NCBI RefSeq assembly: GCF_019968905.1
Contig: NZ_CP079946.1
Coordinates: 2,790,001-2,854,000, forward strand
From: Corallococcus sp. EGB
GTDB lineage: Bacteria; Myxococcota; Myxococcia; Myxococcales; Myxococcaceae
Length of the DNA stretch: 64,000 bases
Direction of reading: 5' to 3'
Positions within the stretch are counted from its first letter, which is position 1. Every line of letters starts with the position of its first letter. The notes beneath the pieces are model-generated. The model was not told where the DNA came from. It saw only the letters and a list, made by a program, of their open reading frames with translations, and ran no database searches. Shown here piece after piece: positions 7,786-15,264 of this stretch. The translations under genes were made by a program, and so were the position numbers.

Positions 7786-9402
7786 CTACTTCGCTTCGGC
7801 CAGGCCCGCGGGGCAGGAGAAGCTGGCGGGCATGGACCACAGCTGGAAGGAGTTCGTGTCGTCGGCGGCGCGGAAGTAGATGCGGTTGCCGATGCGGGTG
7901 AAACCATCGGGGTTGGAGGAGCCCACTCCGGGGCGGATCTCCGCAAGCTGTCCGGTGGTAGCCGCGCTCCCCTGGGTGAACCAGGGCTCGATGCCCGAGC
8001 CGCTCTTCGAGGCGACGAAGATGACGGGGCCCGTGCCCGTGGGGAACAGCGGGGAGGCGTATTCGTCGCTCGTGCTCAGCGTGTGGGAGAGCTGGACGGT
8101 CCCCGCCGCCGTTCCATTCGACGCCCACAGCGACACCTCCCGTGGCGCCGGGCCCGAGGTGCCAATGGCCACGGAGAAGTAGAGCTTCCCGCCGGAGGTC
8201 GCGATCCGCTGCACACCCGGGTACGCGTCCTCCTGGTCCGCATAGGGATTGGGGAGGGTCGTGACGGAGGTCTTGCCTCCTCCCGCGAGGGAGACACTTT
8301 CGATGCGCAGCCGCTTCGTGCTGGGGTCCATCGAATACAGATAGACAGACGTGTTCAGCGCACCGAGCAGTTGGACGAACTTGCCGAACGTCTCCAGGCG
8401 GACGGTGCCTCCCGGCGTGCCATCCGTCTTCCAGACCTCGGTGTTGGGGCCGTCCATCAAAAGGAACAGGCCCAGGTTCCCGGCGAAGCCCGTCTGTGTG
8501 ATGGGAACCGCCTGCGCATCCAGCTTCTTCACCCAGGAGGTGCCGGCCGGGGTGCCATCGGTGCGCCACAGGTCGGTACCCTGCCCGGGCGTGTTGACGA
8601 AGAAGAGCCGGGCATTGCCCACCTCGAACGACGTGTATCGGTCGGTCGCGAGGGGACCGAAGGTCCCCAGGTGCAGGGGGCCCGCCTCGGTCCCGTCCAA
8701 GCGCCACAGCGAGGTGCCAGTGTCGGGCGTCTCCAGGAAGAAGAGCAGGGTGTTGCCCAACATCGAAGGGGAGTGGAGCTTCCCGAGGGTGCCGAAGTTC
8801 GCCACCTGCACCGTGCCCGCTGCGGTTCCGTTCGAGCGCCACACCTCGACCTGGGGATTGCCGGGCGCGAACGCCCACTCCCGGATGAAGGTCAGCTGCC
8901 CGCTCTGCGCGGCGGTGAACGCGAACCGGGTACCTTCGGGACCGGGCGTCACGTCCTTGACGAGGTGTGTCCCCGCGCCGGTGCCGTCGCTGATCCACAG
9001 CTCCCTCCCGGTGCCGGGATCCTCGAGCCGGAAGAAGACCTTGTTTCCCACGGGAACCAGGCCGGTCATCCGCGGGTCGCCCACGGCGGCGGGTGGAAAC
9101 GACTTCACCGGGACGGTGCCGGCCTCGGTGCCATTGCTGCGCCACAAAACCGCGCTGCGGTCGACGAGGGTGGTGGCGAAGTAGAGCGTCCCCTGCACGT
9201 CGACCAGGGACTCCGGGTAGGGACCGTTGACCGAGGAGCCAGACCCTGGAGGAACCACGACCTTGACGCGCGAGGCCACCCCGGCGGGACATGCCTGCGC
9301 GGTGACCTCGCGAGTTTCGACTCCTTTATCTGGGATATCTGGGAGAACCCCACACCCGGCCAATCCCAGCCACACCAGGGCACATCCACTCGTTGCTCGC
9401 AT
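7786..9402 (-). CDS. ELWxxDGT-repeat lipoprotein
   Basis: A 538-residue protein with a type II signal peptide (LAGC, Cys17). The mature part consists of repeated units built round the ELWxxDGTxxGT motif: ALWRSNGTEAGT, ELWISDGTGAGT, EVWRSNGTAAGT, SLWRLDGTEAG, DLWRTDGTPAGT, EVWKTDGTPGGT and SLWASNGTAAGT, about 45-60 residues apart, giving seven visible units and probably a propeller of similar blade number. This repeat is known from myxobacterial and other bacterial surface proteins of undetermined role. Strands such as LYFSVAIG and IYFRAADD separate the motifs. It is probably anchored to the outer membrane. A short inert region follows its start before the decayed gene at 9552. Confidence 0.88.
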   Translation of the reverse strand: MRATSGCALVWLGLAGCGVLPDIPDKGVETREVTAQACPAGVASRVKVVVPPGSGSSVNGPYPESLVDVQGTLYFATTLVDRSAVLWRSNGTEAGTVPVKSFPPAAVGDPRMTGLVPVGNKVFFRLEDPGTGRELWISDGTGAGTHLVKDVTPGPEGTRFAFTAAQSGQLTFIREWAFAPGNPQVEVWRSNGTAAGTVQVANFGTLGKLHSPSMLGNTLLFFLETPDTGTSLWRLDGTEAGPLHLGTFGPLATDRYTSFEVGNARLFFVNTPGQGTDLWRTDGTPAGTSWVKKLDAQAVPITQTGFAGNLGLFLLMDGPNTEVWKTDGTPGGTVRLETFGKFVQLLGALNTSVYLYSMDPSTKRLRIESVSLAGGGKTSVTTLPNPYADQEDAYPGVQRIATSGGKLYFSVAIGTSGPAPREVSLWASNGTAAGTVQLSHTLSTSDEYASPLFPTGTGPVIFVASKSGSGIEPWFTQGSAATTGQLAEIRPGVGSSNPDGFTRIGNRIYFRAADDTNSFQLWSMPASFSCPAGLAEAK

Positions 9403-9551
9403 GTCCGCTCCTCCCCGGCCCGAAGCTTGGGATGGTCGGACGCGCGTCGGAGTTCGCTAATGGGCCCCGAAGGTCAGGGGTCAACTCCGGGACAGAAGGG
9501 AGGCTGGAGGAAATGAGCTTTCCAATTTCAGATGTTCCTCCACCGTCCGGG

Positions 9552-9960
9552 ATGTCTGTCTATGCGGAGCGGCCCGAAGGCGCCGTCATCTACAGCCTGT
9601 TCAGCGGCATGCTGGCCTTCGTTCCCGCGCAGGGCCCCATCGCCGGGGCCCTGCTAGCGCAGCACCTGGGATGGCGGGCCCTCTTCGTCACGCTCGGCGT
9701 CCTGGCGACGGCGGCCATGCTCCATGCCTTCCCGTGCCGGCCTGAGACACACCCTGCCGGAGGGCCTCGCCCCGCGGGTGCCGGTCCGGCGCATCCTGCG
9801 CAGCGGCGCGTTCAGGACGTACACGCAGGGCTTCAGCGCGGCGATGGGCTCGTTCGTGCCCAGGTGGGTCATCGCGATGGGAAGTGGGCGATGCGTCGCT
9901 CATGGCCTCGGTGATGCTGGGCGCTCTGGGGTACCACCATGCGGCTTGCGAGAGGCCGCC
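9552..9960 (+). pseudogene. Decayed CmlA/Bcr-type MFS drug exporter fragment
   Basis: Translation from 9552 gives VYAERPEGAVIYSLFSG, then LAFVPAQGPIAGALL and HLGWRALFVTLGVLA. These match a central stretch of chloramphenicol-exporter (CmlA-like) 12-TM transporters. Near 9745-9765 the similarity shifts by one frame to ILRSGAFRTYTQGFSAAMGSF, again a CmlA-like segment. It then jumps to FVPRWVIAMGSGRCVAHG, which resembles a part normally about 40 residues further on, so an internal deletion is likely. The first third and the last third of the transporter are missing. This is therefore a remnant with at least one frameshift and one deletion. Homology is from memory of the family; the frameshift itself is visible in the sequence. 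Confidence 0.7.
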
Positions 9961-10040
9961 GCGTCACTTCCGCGCATAGCGGTCAGACGCGGGGTTGCTT
10001 GCGGCCCCACCACCTGGGTGGTGGGCTCCGCCCCTTCCTC

Positions 10041-10514
10041 ATGAGCGCCCCCGTCCAGCGTGCCCAGTCCCCTGACCCCTTCCGGACGAGGCTCGACGGC
10101 CTGCTGGCCGTGGCGCTCGTGGTGTGGGGGCTCGCGCAGCTCGCGCCGCAACTGGGCCATCCCGCCATCTTCAACTGGGACGAGGCGATACATCAGGCCG
10201 CCGCGCGCGGCACGCACGACACGTTCTTCACGCCGCACATCTACAAGGATCCGCTCTATCCGAGCGACATCCGGCACGGGTGGGCCGCGCACGTCTGGAT
10301 GCACAAGCCCACGGGCCCGTTCTGGTTCGGGGTGCTGATGATGTACGTCGTGGGCGTGACGCCGCTCGCGCTGCGGCTGGCCTCGCTGTGCGGCCACCTG
10401 GCCTTGCCCTTCGGCTGGCAGCTCGTGCAGGGGCGCTTCTTCGGAGATGTGACGGACTGCACCCTGGCGGGCTGCAACGCCGTGGCGGCCGGCGGTCCTC
10501 ACGTCACGGCGTGA
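10041..10514 (+). pseudogene. N-terminal fragment of a GT39/ArnT-like glycosyltransferase
   Basis: The 157-residue open frame begins MSAPVQRAQSPDPFRTRL, has a first TM segment, then FNWDEAIHQAAARGTHD and MHKPTGPFWFGVLMMYVVG. The WDE motif with a later HKP...FW motif marks the start of dolichyl-phosphate-mannose-type membrane glycosyltransferases (GT39/PMT-2), normally 450-600 residues with 11-13 TM segments. Here only about two and a half segments remain before the frame runs into the convergent gene and stops at 10514, overlapping its stop by 11 bases. It is thus a 3'-truncated remnant next to the decayed exporter. It could be read as a small membrane protein, but a truncated pseudogene is more likely. 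Confidence 0.65.
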
Positions 10515-12858
10515 GCGTGGGGAGGGAGTAGTAGACGATCAGCAGCGGCTGGCGGGCCGCGGTGTTCGGGTACTGGCGCGAGTCATACACCGAGCGGCTT
10601 CCCGGAGAGTCGAGCCGGAGGGAAACCAGCCCATTCATGGACAGCGCCTCCTGGACGATGGGCACCAGCAGCGGGCTCGCATTGACGCCTGCCTGCGTGG
10701 TGTACGGCACGGGCCGGTTCGGGAACTGCCAGGAGCCAAGCTCGCAGCTGAACGCGGACGGCTTGGTGTTCCAGGTGAGGCCCGTCTCGCTCCAGGTATT
10801 GTTGGGGACCCACCGCGTGTAGACATGGGTGTCCGCGCCGGCGGTGGAATCTCCACCCGAGGACGTGGTCGCCAGGACGACAGAGGCCACCTGGACGTTG
10901 GGCGGAAGGGCCGACAGGTCGAAGCGCAGGAAGCTCTCCGCGTCGGCCCGGTCCACGGTCAGCGCGATGGACGTGCCCGCGTTCAGGTTCGGGTTGCTGA
11001 ACCACACGGACGTGTCCGCCACCGGGAGGAAGGACGCCGCCACCAGGTGCGAGGTCACCTGCGGATCCGCGGGCCCGAAGTAGCTGACGACCAGCCGGGG
11101 CCGCTCACTGGCGACGCTGTATTCACGCGAGCGATACACCGTGTGATAGCCCGGCGACCGCAGCCGGAAGGAGATGAGCCCATCCGAGTCCAACGCCTGC
11201 TGCACGGGCGCCTTCAGCTTCGGGTCGTAGTTGACGCCCAGCTGCAAGGGTTTGGGCGTGGTGTTGGGGTTCCAGAGCCACCAGGAGCCCAGGTCGCTCC
11301 CATTCACCGGGGGCCGGGTGTTCCACGTCATGCCCGTCTCGCTCCAGGTGTCGTCCGGCACCAGGTGCGCATAGACGCTGCCGTCGCCGCCCGCCGAGGA
11401 GCCATTGAAGGACAGGGCCTCCAGCCGGACCGAGGCGATATGCGAGCCCGCGGGAATGCTGCCCAGGTTGAAGCGCAGGTAGGTCTCCTGCTTGCCCGAG
11501 TCGACCCACAGGCTCTGGGCGGCGCCGAAGTTCGTGTTCGGGTTGGCGGCCTCGACGTACGTGTCCGCCTCCGGCTCCAGGACCACCTGCGTGGGCGCGG
11601 AGACCTCGGGCGTGGGGCAGGGGGGCGGGATGAAGTAGGAGACCAGCAATTGGGGCCAGCGGGCCTCCGTGTTCGTGTACTCGCGCGAGTGATACAGCGT
11701 CCGGTATCCTGGCGAATCCAGCCGCAGGGAGATCATCCCGTCCGACTCCAGCGCCTGCTGCACGGGCGCCACCAGCTTCGGGCTCGAGTTGATGCCTACC
11801 TGTGTCGTGTATTGCCCATTGCGGTTCCACAGCAGCCAGGAGCCCAGGTCGTCGCTGGAGGCGGCCGGCTTGTTGTTCCAGGTGATGCCGGCCTCGCTCC
11901 ACGCGTTGTCCGAGACGAGCCGCGTGTAGACGTTGCCGTCCGCGTCGTCATAGGCGTAGCCGTCGTTGGACGTGGCCACCAGGGAGACGGAGACCACCTG
12001 CGCGTTGACCGGGACGCTGCCCAGGCCGAAGCGGAGGAAGGTCTCCGCCGCCGTCCGGTCGACGGTCAGGCTCATCGACTTGCCGTAGTTGGTGGTGGGG
12101 CTGCTCGCGACGACCTGCGCGTCCGCCATCGGGTAGAGGGCCACGACCTGGAGGTCGGTCGTCACCTGCGGATCCCCGGGCTCGAAGTAGTTGATGATGA
12201 GCTTGGGCCGCTCGCTGGCGACGCCGTGCTCACGTGAGCGATACACCGTGTGGTAGCCCGGTGACATCAACCGGAAGGAGATGAGCCCATCCGAGTCCAA
12301 GGCCTGCTGCACGGGGGGCGTGAGCTTCGGGCTGAAGTTGACGCCCACCTGCAAGGGTTTGGGCGTGGTGTTGGGGTTCCAGAGCCACCAGGAGCCCAGC
12401 CGGTCGCCGGTCACCGCGGGGCGGTTGTTCCAGGTCATGCCGGTCTCGCTCCACGTGTCGTCCGGCACCAGCTGCGTATAGACGCTGCCGTCACCGCCCG
12501 CGGAGGAGCCATTGAAGGACAGGGCCTGCAGCATGACCGAGGCGATGTGCGAGCCGGCCGGAATGGCCCCCAGGTTGAAGCGCAGGTAGGTCTCCTGCTT
12601 GCTCGAGTCGACCCACAGGCTCTGGGCGGTGCCGAAGTTCGTGTTCGGGTTGGCGGCCTGGACGTACGTGTCCGCCTCGGGCTCCAGGATGATCTGCTTG
12701 GGCGTGGGAGGCGTGAGCAGGGGCGCGGCCCGGACCTGCGTCGATGGGGCCGGCTCCGGCGGTGCCTGGGCGCCATCACAGCCAGGGACGAGCCCCACCA
12801 CGAGCGGTGCGATGAGCAGGGAGCGCAGGGACTGCTTCCACAAGGATACGAGATGCAT
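10504..12858 (-). CDS. Lipoprotein with four DNRLRE (CBM96-like) domains
   Basis: A 784-residue secreted protein with a lipobox (LVPGC, Cys27). I chose the ATG at 12858, since longer frames begin with an Arg-rich stretch ahead of the signal peptide. The mature protein is four tandem DNRLRE-type beta-sandwich domains of about 180 residues. Each opens with a DTYV or DAQV strand and the N-x-N-x-G turn (NPNTNFG), then has LRFNLG, the WSETGMTWNNRP strand and a final SREY...P strand with a YF end. Such domains are found on bacterial surface and polysaccharide-related proteins. Domains 1 and 3, and 2 and 4, are the closest pairs. No enzyme domain is attached, so a binding or structural role is likely. 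Confidence 0.82.
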   Translation of the reverse strand: MHLVSLWKQSLRSLLIAPLVVGLVPGCDGAQAPPEPAPSTQVRAAPLLTPPTPKQIILEPEADTYVQAANPNTNFGTAQSLWVDSSKQETYLRFNLGAIPAGSHIASVMLQALSFNGSSAGGDGSVYTQLVPDDTWSETGMTWNNRPAVTGDRLGSWWLWNPNTTPKPLQVGVNFSPKLTPPVQQALDSDGLISFRLMSPGYHTVYRSREHGVASERPKLIINYFEPGDPQVTTDLQVVALYPMADAQVVASSPTTNYGKSMSLTVDRTAAETFLRFGLGSVPVNAQVVSVSLVATSNDGYAYDDADGNVYTRLVSDNAWSEAGITWNNKPAASSDDLGSWLLWNRNGQYTTQVGINSSPKLVAPVQQALESDGMISLRLDSPGYRTLYHSREYTNTEARWPQLLVSYFIPPPCPTPEVSAPTQVVLEPEADTYVEAANPNTNFGAAQSLWVDSGKQETYLRFNLGSIPAGSHIASVRLEALSFNGSSAGGDGSVYAHLVPDDTWSETGMTWNTRPPVNGSDLGSWWLWNPNTTPKPLQLGVNYDPKLKAPVQQALDSDGLISFRLRSPGYHTVYRSREYSVASERPRLVVSYFGPADPQVTSHLVAASFLPVADTSVWFSNPNLNAGTSIALTVDRADAESFLRFDLSALPPNVQVASVVLATTSSGGDSTAGADTHVYTRWVPNNTWSETGLTWNTKPSAFSCELGSWQFPNRPVPYTTQAGVNASPLLVPIVQEALSMNGLVSLRLDSPGSRSVYDSRQYPNTAARQPLLIVYYSLPTLTP
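11080..11595 (-). repeat. Intragenic direct repeat, copy A (DNRLRE domain 3)
   Basis: This segment is nearly identical at base level to 12187-12702, displaced by 1107 bases (369 codons, in frame). For example both contain the same run encoding NPNTTPKPLQ and the stretch GATGAGCCCATCCGAGTCCA. It shows that domains 3-4 and 1-2 arose by an in-frame tandem duplication of a two-domain unit. Confidence 0.75.
12187..12702 (-). repeat. Intragenic direct repeat, copy B (DNRLRE domain 1)
   Basis: Partner of the repeat at 11080-11595. The two copies differ at scattered, mostly third-base or conservative positions, so the duplication is either recent or homogenised by recombination. Confidence 0.75.
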
Positions 12859-13142
12859 GAAAGGGCACTCGAGGGTACGCGCGCCGGTCCGTTCCGGCGC
12901 GACGTGAACCCCTTGAGCAACGCCCGCGCCATGGCTCGGAAGGCGCCAGTTCCGCCGTGACTTCCAGCGCTTACGCGGCATCGTGCCTCGTGACGGCGCT
13001 CGCGGCGGGGAGGAACGTGCCAGAACCGGCACGCTCGCGGGCATGTCCAGCGGGCGCCGGTGTCATGGGCCGCCAGGCTTGCAAGGATTCGCCAGGGCCG
13101 TCCGGTGACAGCGGTTGACCTGTCCTTGCGCCGTCCGCCGCG

Positions 13143-13736
13143 TCAGGTCGCGCGAGGCCGGACCCGCGTCCAGCCGAAGGGCATGAGCAGGCCCGCGATG
13201 GCGGCCTTGAGCAGGCCCCCGGGAATGAAGGGAACAAAGCCCTTCTGGATGCTCGTGGCGAAGTCGAGCCCGGTCTTCACCTTCAGCCAGGACACGCCGA
13301 TGGCCAGGATGAGGAGCTGGCCCGCGAGAAAGAGCGGGCCCGCCGTCCACCACCGCCGGTCGTACCCGTGGCGGGCCGCGAGTCCTACGAGGACCGCCGC
13401 GGGGAGGAAGCCCACGAGGAATCCGCCCGTGGGCCCGATGAGCGCTCCCCAGCCGCTTGCCCCCTTCGCGAAGAAGGGCAGGCCCACCGCCCCCAGCAGG
13501 AGATAGGCGGCCTGTGCGGCCAGGCCCCGTCCCGGCCCGAGCGCCGCCGCCGTCAGGACGACCGCGAGCGTCTGGCCCGTGATGGGCACCGGCGAACCGG
13601 GCACGGAGACGGCGACCTGGGCGAGCAGCGCGGTGAACAGCGCCGCGCCCAGGACGAGCGCACCCTCCTGGGCGCGCGTCCGCGCGAAGTGATCCGACAA
13701 GACACGAGGAGGCGAAGCCGGGGGGAGGGAAGCCAC
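13143..13736 (-). CDS. bioY: BioY family biotin transporter substrate-binding (S) component
   Basis: A 197-residue membrane protein with about six hydrophobic segments and the BioY signatures: VPITGQTLAVVLTAAALGPGRG near residue 50 and GAVGLPFF followed by GPTGGFLVGF near residue 100. BioY binds biotin and imports it alone or with an energy-coupling (BioMN/ECF) module. No ATPase or T-component gene is adjacent, so it acts alone or with a shared ECF module encoded elsewhere. The start is GTG 13736. Unlinked biotin-uptake genes like this are common. Confidence 0.9.
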   Translation of the reverse strand: MASLPPASPPRVLSDHFARTRAQEGALVLGAALFTALLAQVAVSVPGSPVPITGQTLAVVLTAAALGPGRGLAAQAAYLLLGAVGLPFFAKGASGWGALIGPTGGFLVGFLPAAVLVGLAARHGYDRRWWTAGPLFLAGQLLILAIGVSWLKVKTGLDFATSIQKGFVPFIPGGLLKAAIAGLLMPFGWTRVRPRAT

Positions 13737-13851
13737 GGGCCGATGCTCGGCGAGGACGTATGCCGGTGCAAGGCTGCCGGTGTCCGGAGGGAAGCGCGTG
13801 GCGCGCGCACGGACTTCGTGAAACGGCTACCGTCCCAGCCTTCTCGTGGTC

Positions 13852-13867
13852 GGAGGCTTCTGCTTTG
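13852..13867 (+). promoter_or_regulatory. Shine-Dalgarno fixing a TTG start
   Basis: GGAGG at 13852-13856, eight bases ahead of TTG 13865, fixes the start of the MAPEG gene. The longer upstream reading would add an unsupported Arg/Cys-rich extension. Confidence 0.7.
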
Positions 13868-14275
13868 ACGAATCCCCTGCTCGGCACGCTCTCCCTGGTC
13901 TCGGTGACGTCGCTCTACGCCGCGCTCAATGCCTTCCTCACGATTGGGCTTTCCGCCAACGTCAGCCGGGTCCGGACGAAGCATCAGGTGTTCCGGGGCG
14001 ACGGAGGCAACCCCGGCCTGATTGCCGCCATCCGCGCGCATGGAAACAACATTGAACAGGTTCCGCTGACGCTCCTCCTGCTGCTGTTGGCGGAGCTGAG
14101 CGGTGGGAACTCGACGGCGCTCCATGTCTTCGGCGGTGCGCTGCTCGTCGCACGCATGGCGCATGCCTTCGGGATGCTCAGGGGAAGCCCCGTTCAGGCG
14201 GCGGGCGCGGTGCTGACCCTGGCCGTGCAACTGGGATTGGCGGGGTGGGTGCTCTGGCTGCGGCCCTGGGGCTGA
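13865..14275 (+). CDS. MAPEG family membrane protein
   Basis: A 136-residue, four-segment membrane protein. The first helix is LVSVTSLYAALNAFLTIGLS, followed by a VSRVRTKHQVFRGDGGN loop and then RAHGNNIEQVPLTLLLL, the conserved R-x-H-x-N-x-x-E-x-x-P motif of membrane-associated eicosanoid/glutathione metabolism (MAPEG) proteins. Bacterial members of this YecN-like group are probably glutathione-binding enzymes. The start is TTG 13865, supported by GGAGG. The gene ends three bases before the stop of the convergent LysR gene. Function beyond family membership is unknown. Confidence 0.83.
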   Translation: MTNPLLGTLSLVSVTSLYAALNAFLTIGLSANVSRVRTKHQVFRGDGGNPGLIAAIRAHGNNIEQVPLTLLLLLLAELSGGNSTALHVFGGALLVARMAHAFGMLRGSPVQAAGAVLTLAVQLGLAGWVLWLRPWG

Positions 14276-14278
14276 GTT

Positions 14279-15163
14279 TCAGCCTGCGTCCTCCTTCGCG
14301 CGGGCCCGGACCTCCGCCGCGAACAGCTCCGCCGCGGGCGTGCGGGGGGCGCCCTTTCGCCAGAGGAGCGCGGCCAGCTCCGAGCGGGGCGCGGGGGACA
14401 GCCGCTTCACCACCAGCCGCTCCGCGTCCGCGAGCCGCGGCTCCGGAAGCACCGTGACGGCGAGTCCCGCGCGGACGATGGCCAGCACGGTCGCCACCGC
14501 GTTCGACTCCAAAGCGACGTGCGGCGCGAACCGCATCGCCGCGAAGTGCGCGTCCACGCGGGCGCGCACCCGCAGGCCGCGTGACAGCAGCGCGAACGGT
14601 TCCTCCGCCAGCTGCTTCACGCCCACGGACTCCGCGCCCGCCAGCGCATGGCCCCGAGCGACGACGAGCGCGAGCCGGCTGTCGAAGACGGGCTCCGTGT
14701 CCAGGTCCGACAGGCGCGCGGGGGCATAGCCCAGGCCCACGTCCAGCCTTCCCGCCGCCAGTTGCCGCTCCAGCTTCCGGACCACGGCCTCCTGGGCGCT
14801 CAGCGCCAGCCCGGGGTGTCTGCGGAGCACCGCCGTCAGCGCCGGCACCACGAGGCCGCGCATGCTCGGGGGATAGCCCACGCGCAGCGCCCCCGTGGCG
14901 AGCCCCCGCAGCGCGCCCACCGCGGACAGCCCCGCGTTCACGTCCTCCAGCGCGCGCGAGGCATAGGTACGGAACAGCTCCCCCGCCTGCGTGAGCCGCA
15001 CCCCCGTGCGTGCCCTCTCGAAGAGCGGCGTGCCGACCTCCTCCTCCAACTGGTGGATCTGATGCGACAGCGTGGGCTGGGAGACGTGCAGCCGCCGCGC
15101 GGCGCGCCCGAAGTGCAGCGCGTCGGCGACGGCGGAGAAGTAGCGGAGGTGGCGCAGCTCCAT
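14279..15163 (-). CDS. LysR-family transcriptional regulator
   Basis: A 294-residue protein. Residues 1-60 form the LysR winged helix-turn-helix (MELRHLRYFSAVAD, then AARRLHVSQPTLSHQIHQLE). The rest is the periplasmic-binding-like effector domain, with VGYPPSMRGLVVPALTAVL near residue 95. It is transcribed away from an acetolactate synthase-type gene and an aldehyde dehydrogenase gene, with 101 bases between the starts. This is the classic arrangement of a LysR regulator controlling its neighbour and itself. A matching operator lies at 15173-15187. The effector is unknown, though a substrate or product of the two enzymes is plausible. Confidence 0.93.
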   Translation of the reverse strand: MELRHLRYFSAVADALHFGRAARRLHVSQPTLSHQIHQLEEEVGTPLFERARTGVRLTQAGELFRTYASRALEDVNAGLSAVGALRGLATGALRVGYPPSMRGLVVPALTAVLRRHPGLALSAQEAVVRKLERQLAAGRLDVGLGYAPARLSDLDTEPVFDSRLALVVARGHALAGAESVGVKQLAEEPFALLSRGLRVRARVDAHFAAMRFAPHVALESNAVATVLAIVRAGLAVTVLPEPRLADAERLVVKRLSPAPRSELAALLWRKGAPRTPAAELFAAEVRARAKEDAG

Positions 15164-15172
15164 GCGGGCATC

Positions 15173-15187
15173 ATAGATGACATCTAT
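15173..15187. promoter_or_regulatory. Probable LysR operator (T-N11-A palindrome)
   Basis: ATAGATGACATCTAT has perfect 6-base arms around GAC and contains T-N11-A exactly, the LysR binding consensus. It lies 10 bases ahead of the LysR start codon and 78 ahead of the divergent enzyme gene, fitting autorepression and activation of the enzymes. Confidence 0.7.
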
Positions 15188-15208
15188 CGGGCCGATGAAA
15201 ACAGACGA

Positions 15209-15236
15209 ATGTACGCATCGAAGCCCCTGGGTACAT
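15209..15236. promoter_or_regulatory. Second inverted repeat in the divergent promoter region
   Basis: ATGTAC at 15209-15214 and GTACAT at 15231-15236 are exact inverted 6-base arms 16 bases apart. This may be an activation site or an operator for another regulator; it does not have the T-N11-A spacing. Confidence 0.4.
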
Positions 15237-15264
15237 CTTCCTCGTCACCGGAGGAGAGGCACCC

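Noticed and set aside
7526..7879. A 117-codon plus-strand frame
   Set aside because: Overlaps the 3' end of the ELWxxDGT gene and has no RBS or recognisable family.
9393..9914. A 173-codon frame as an intact small gene
   Set aside because: Its middle matches an MFS exporter that continues in another frame; its ends do not fit a complete protein.
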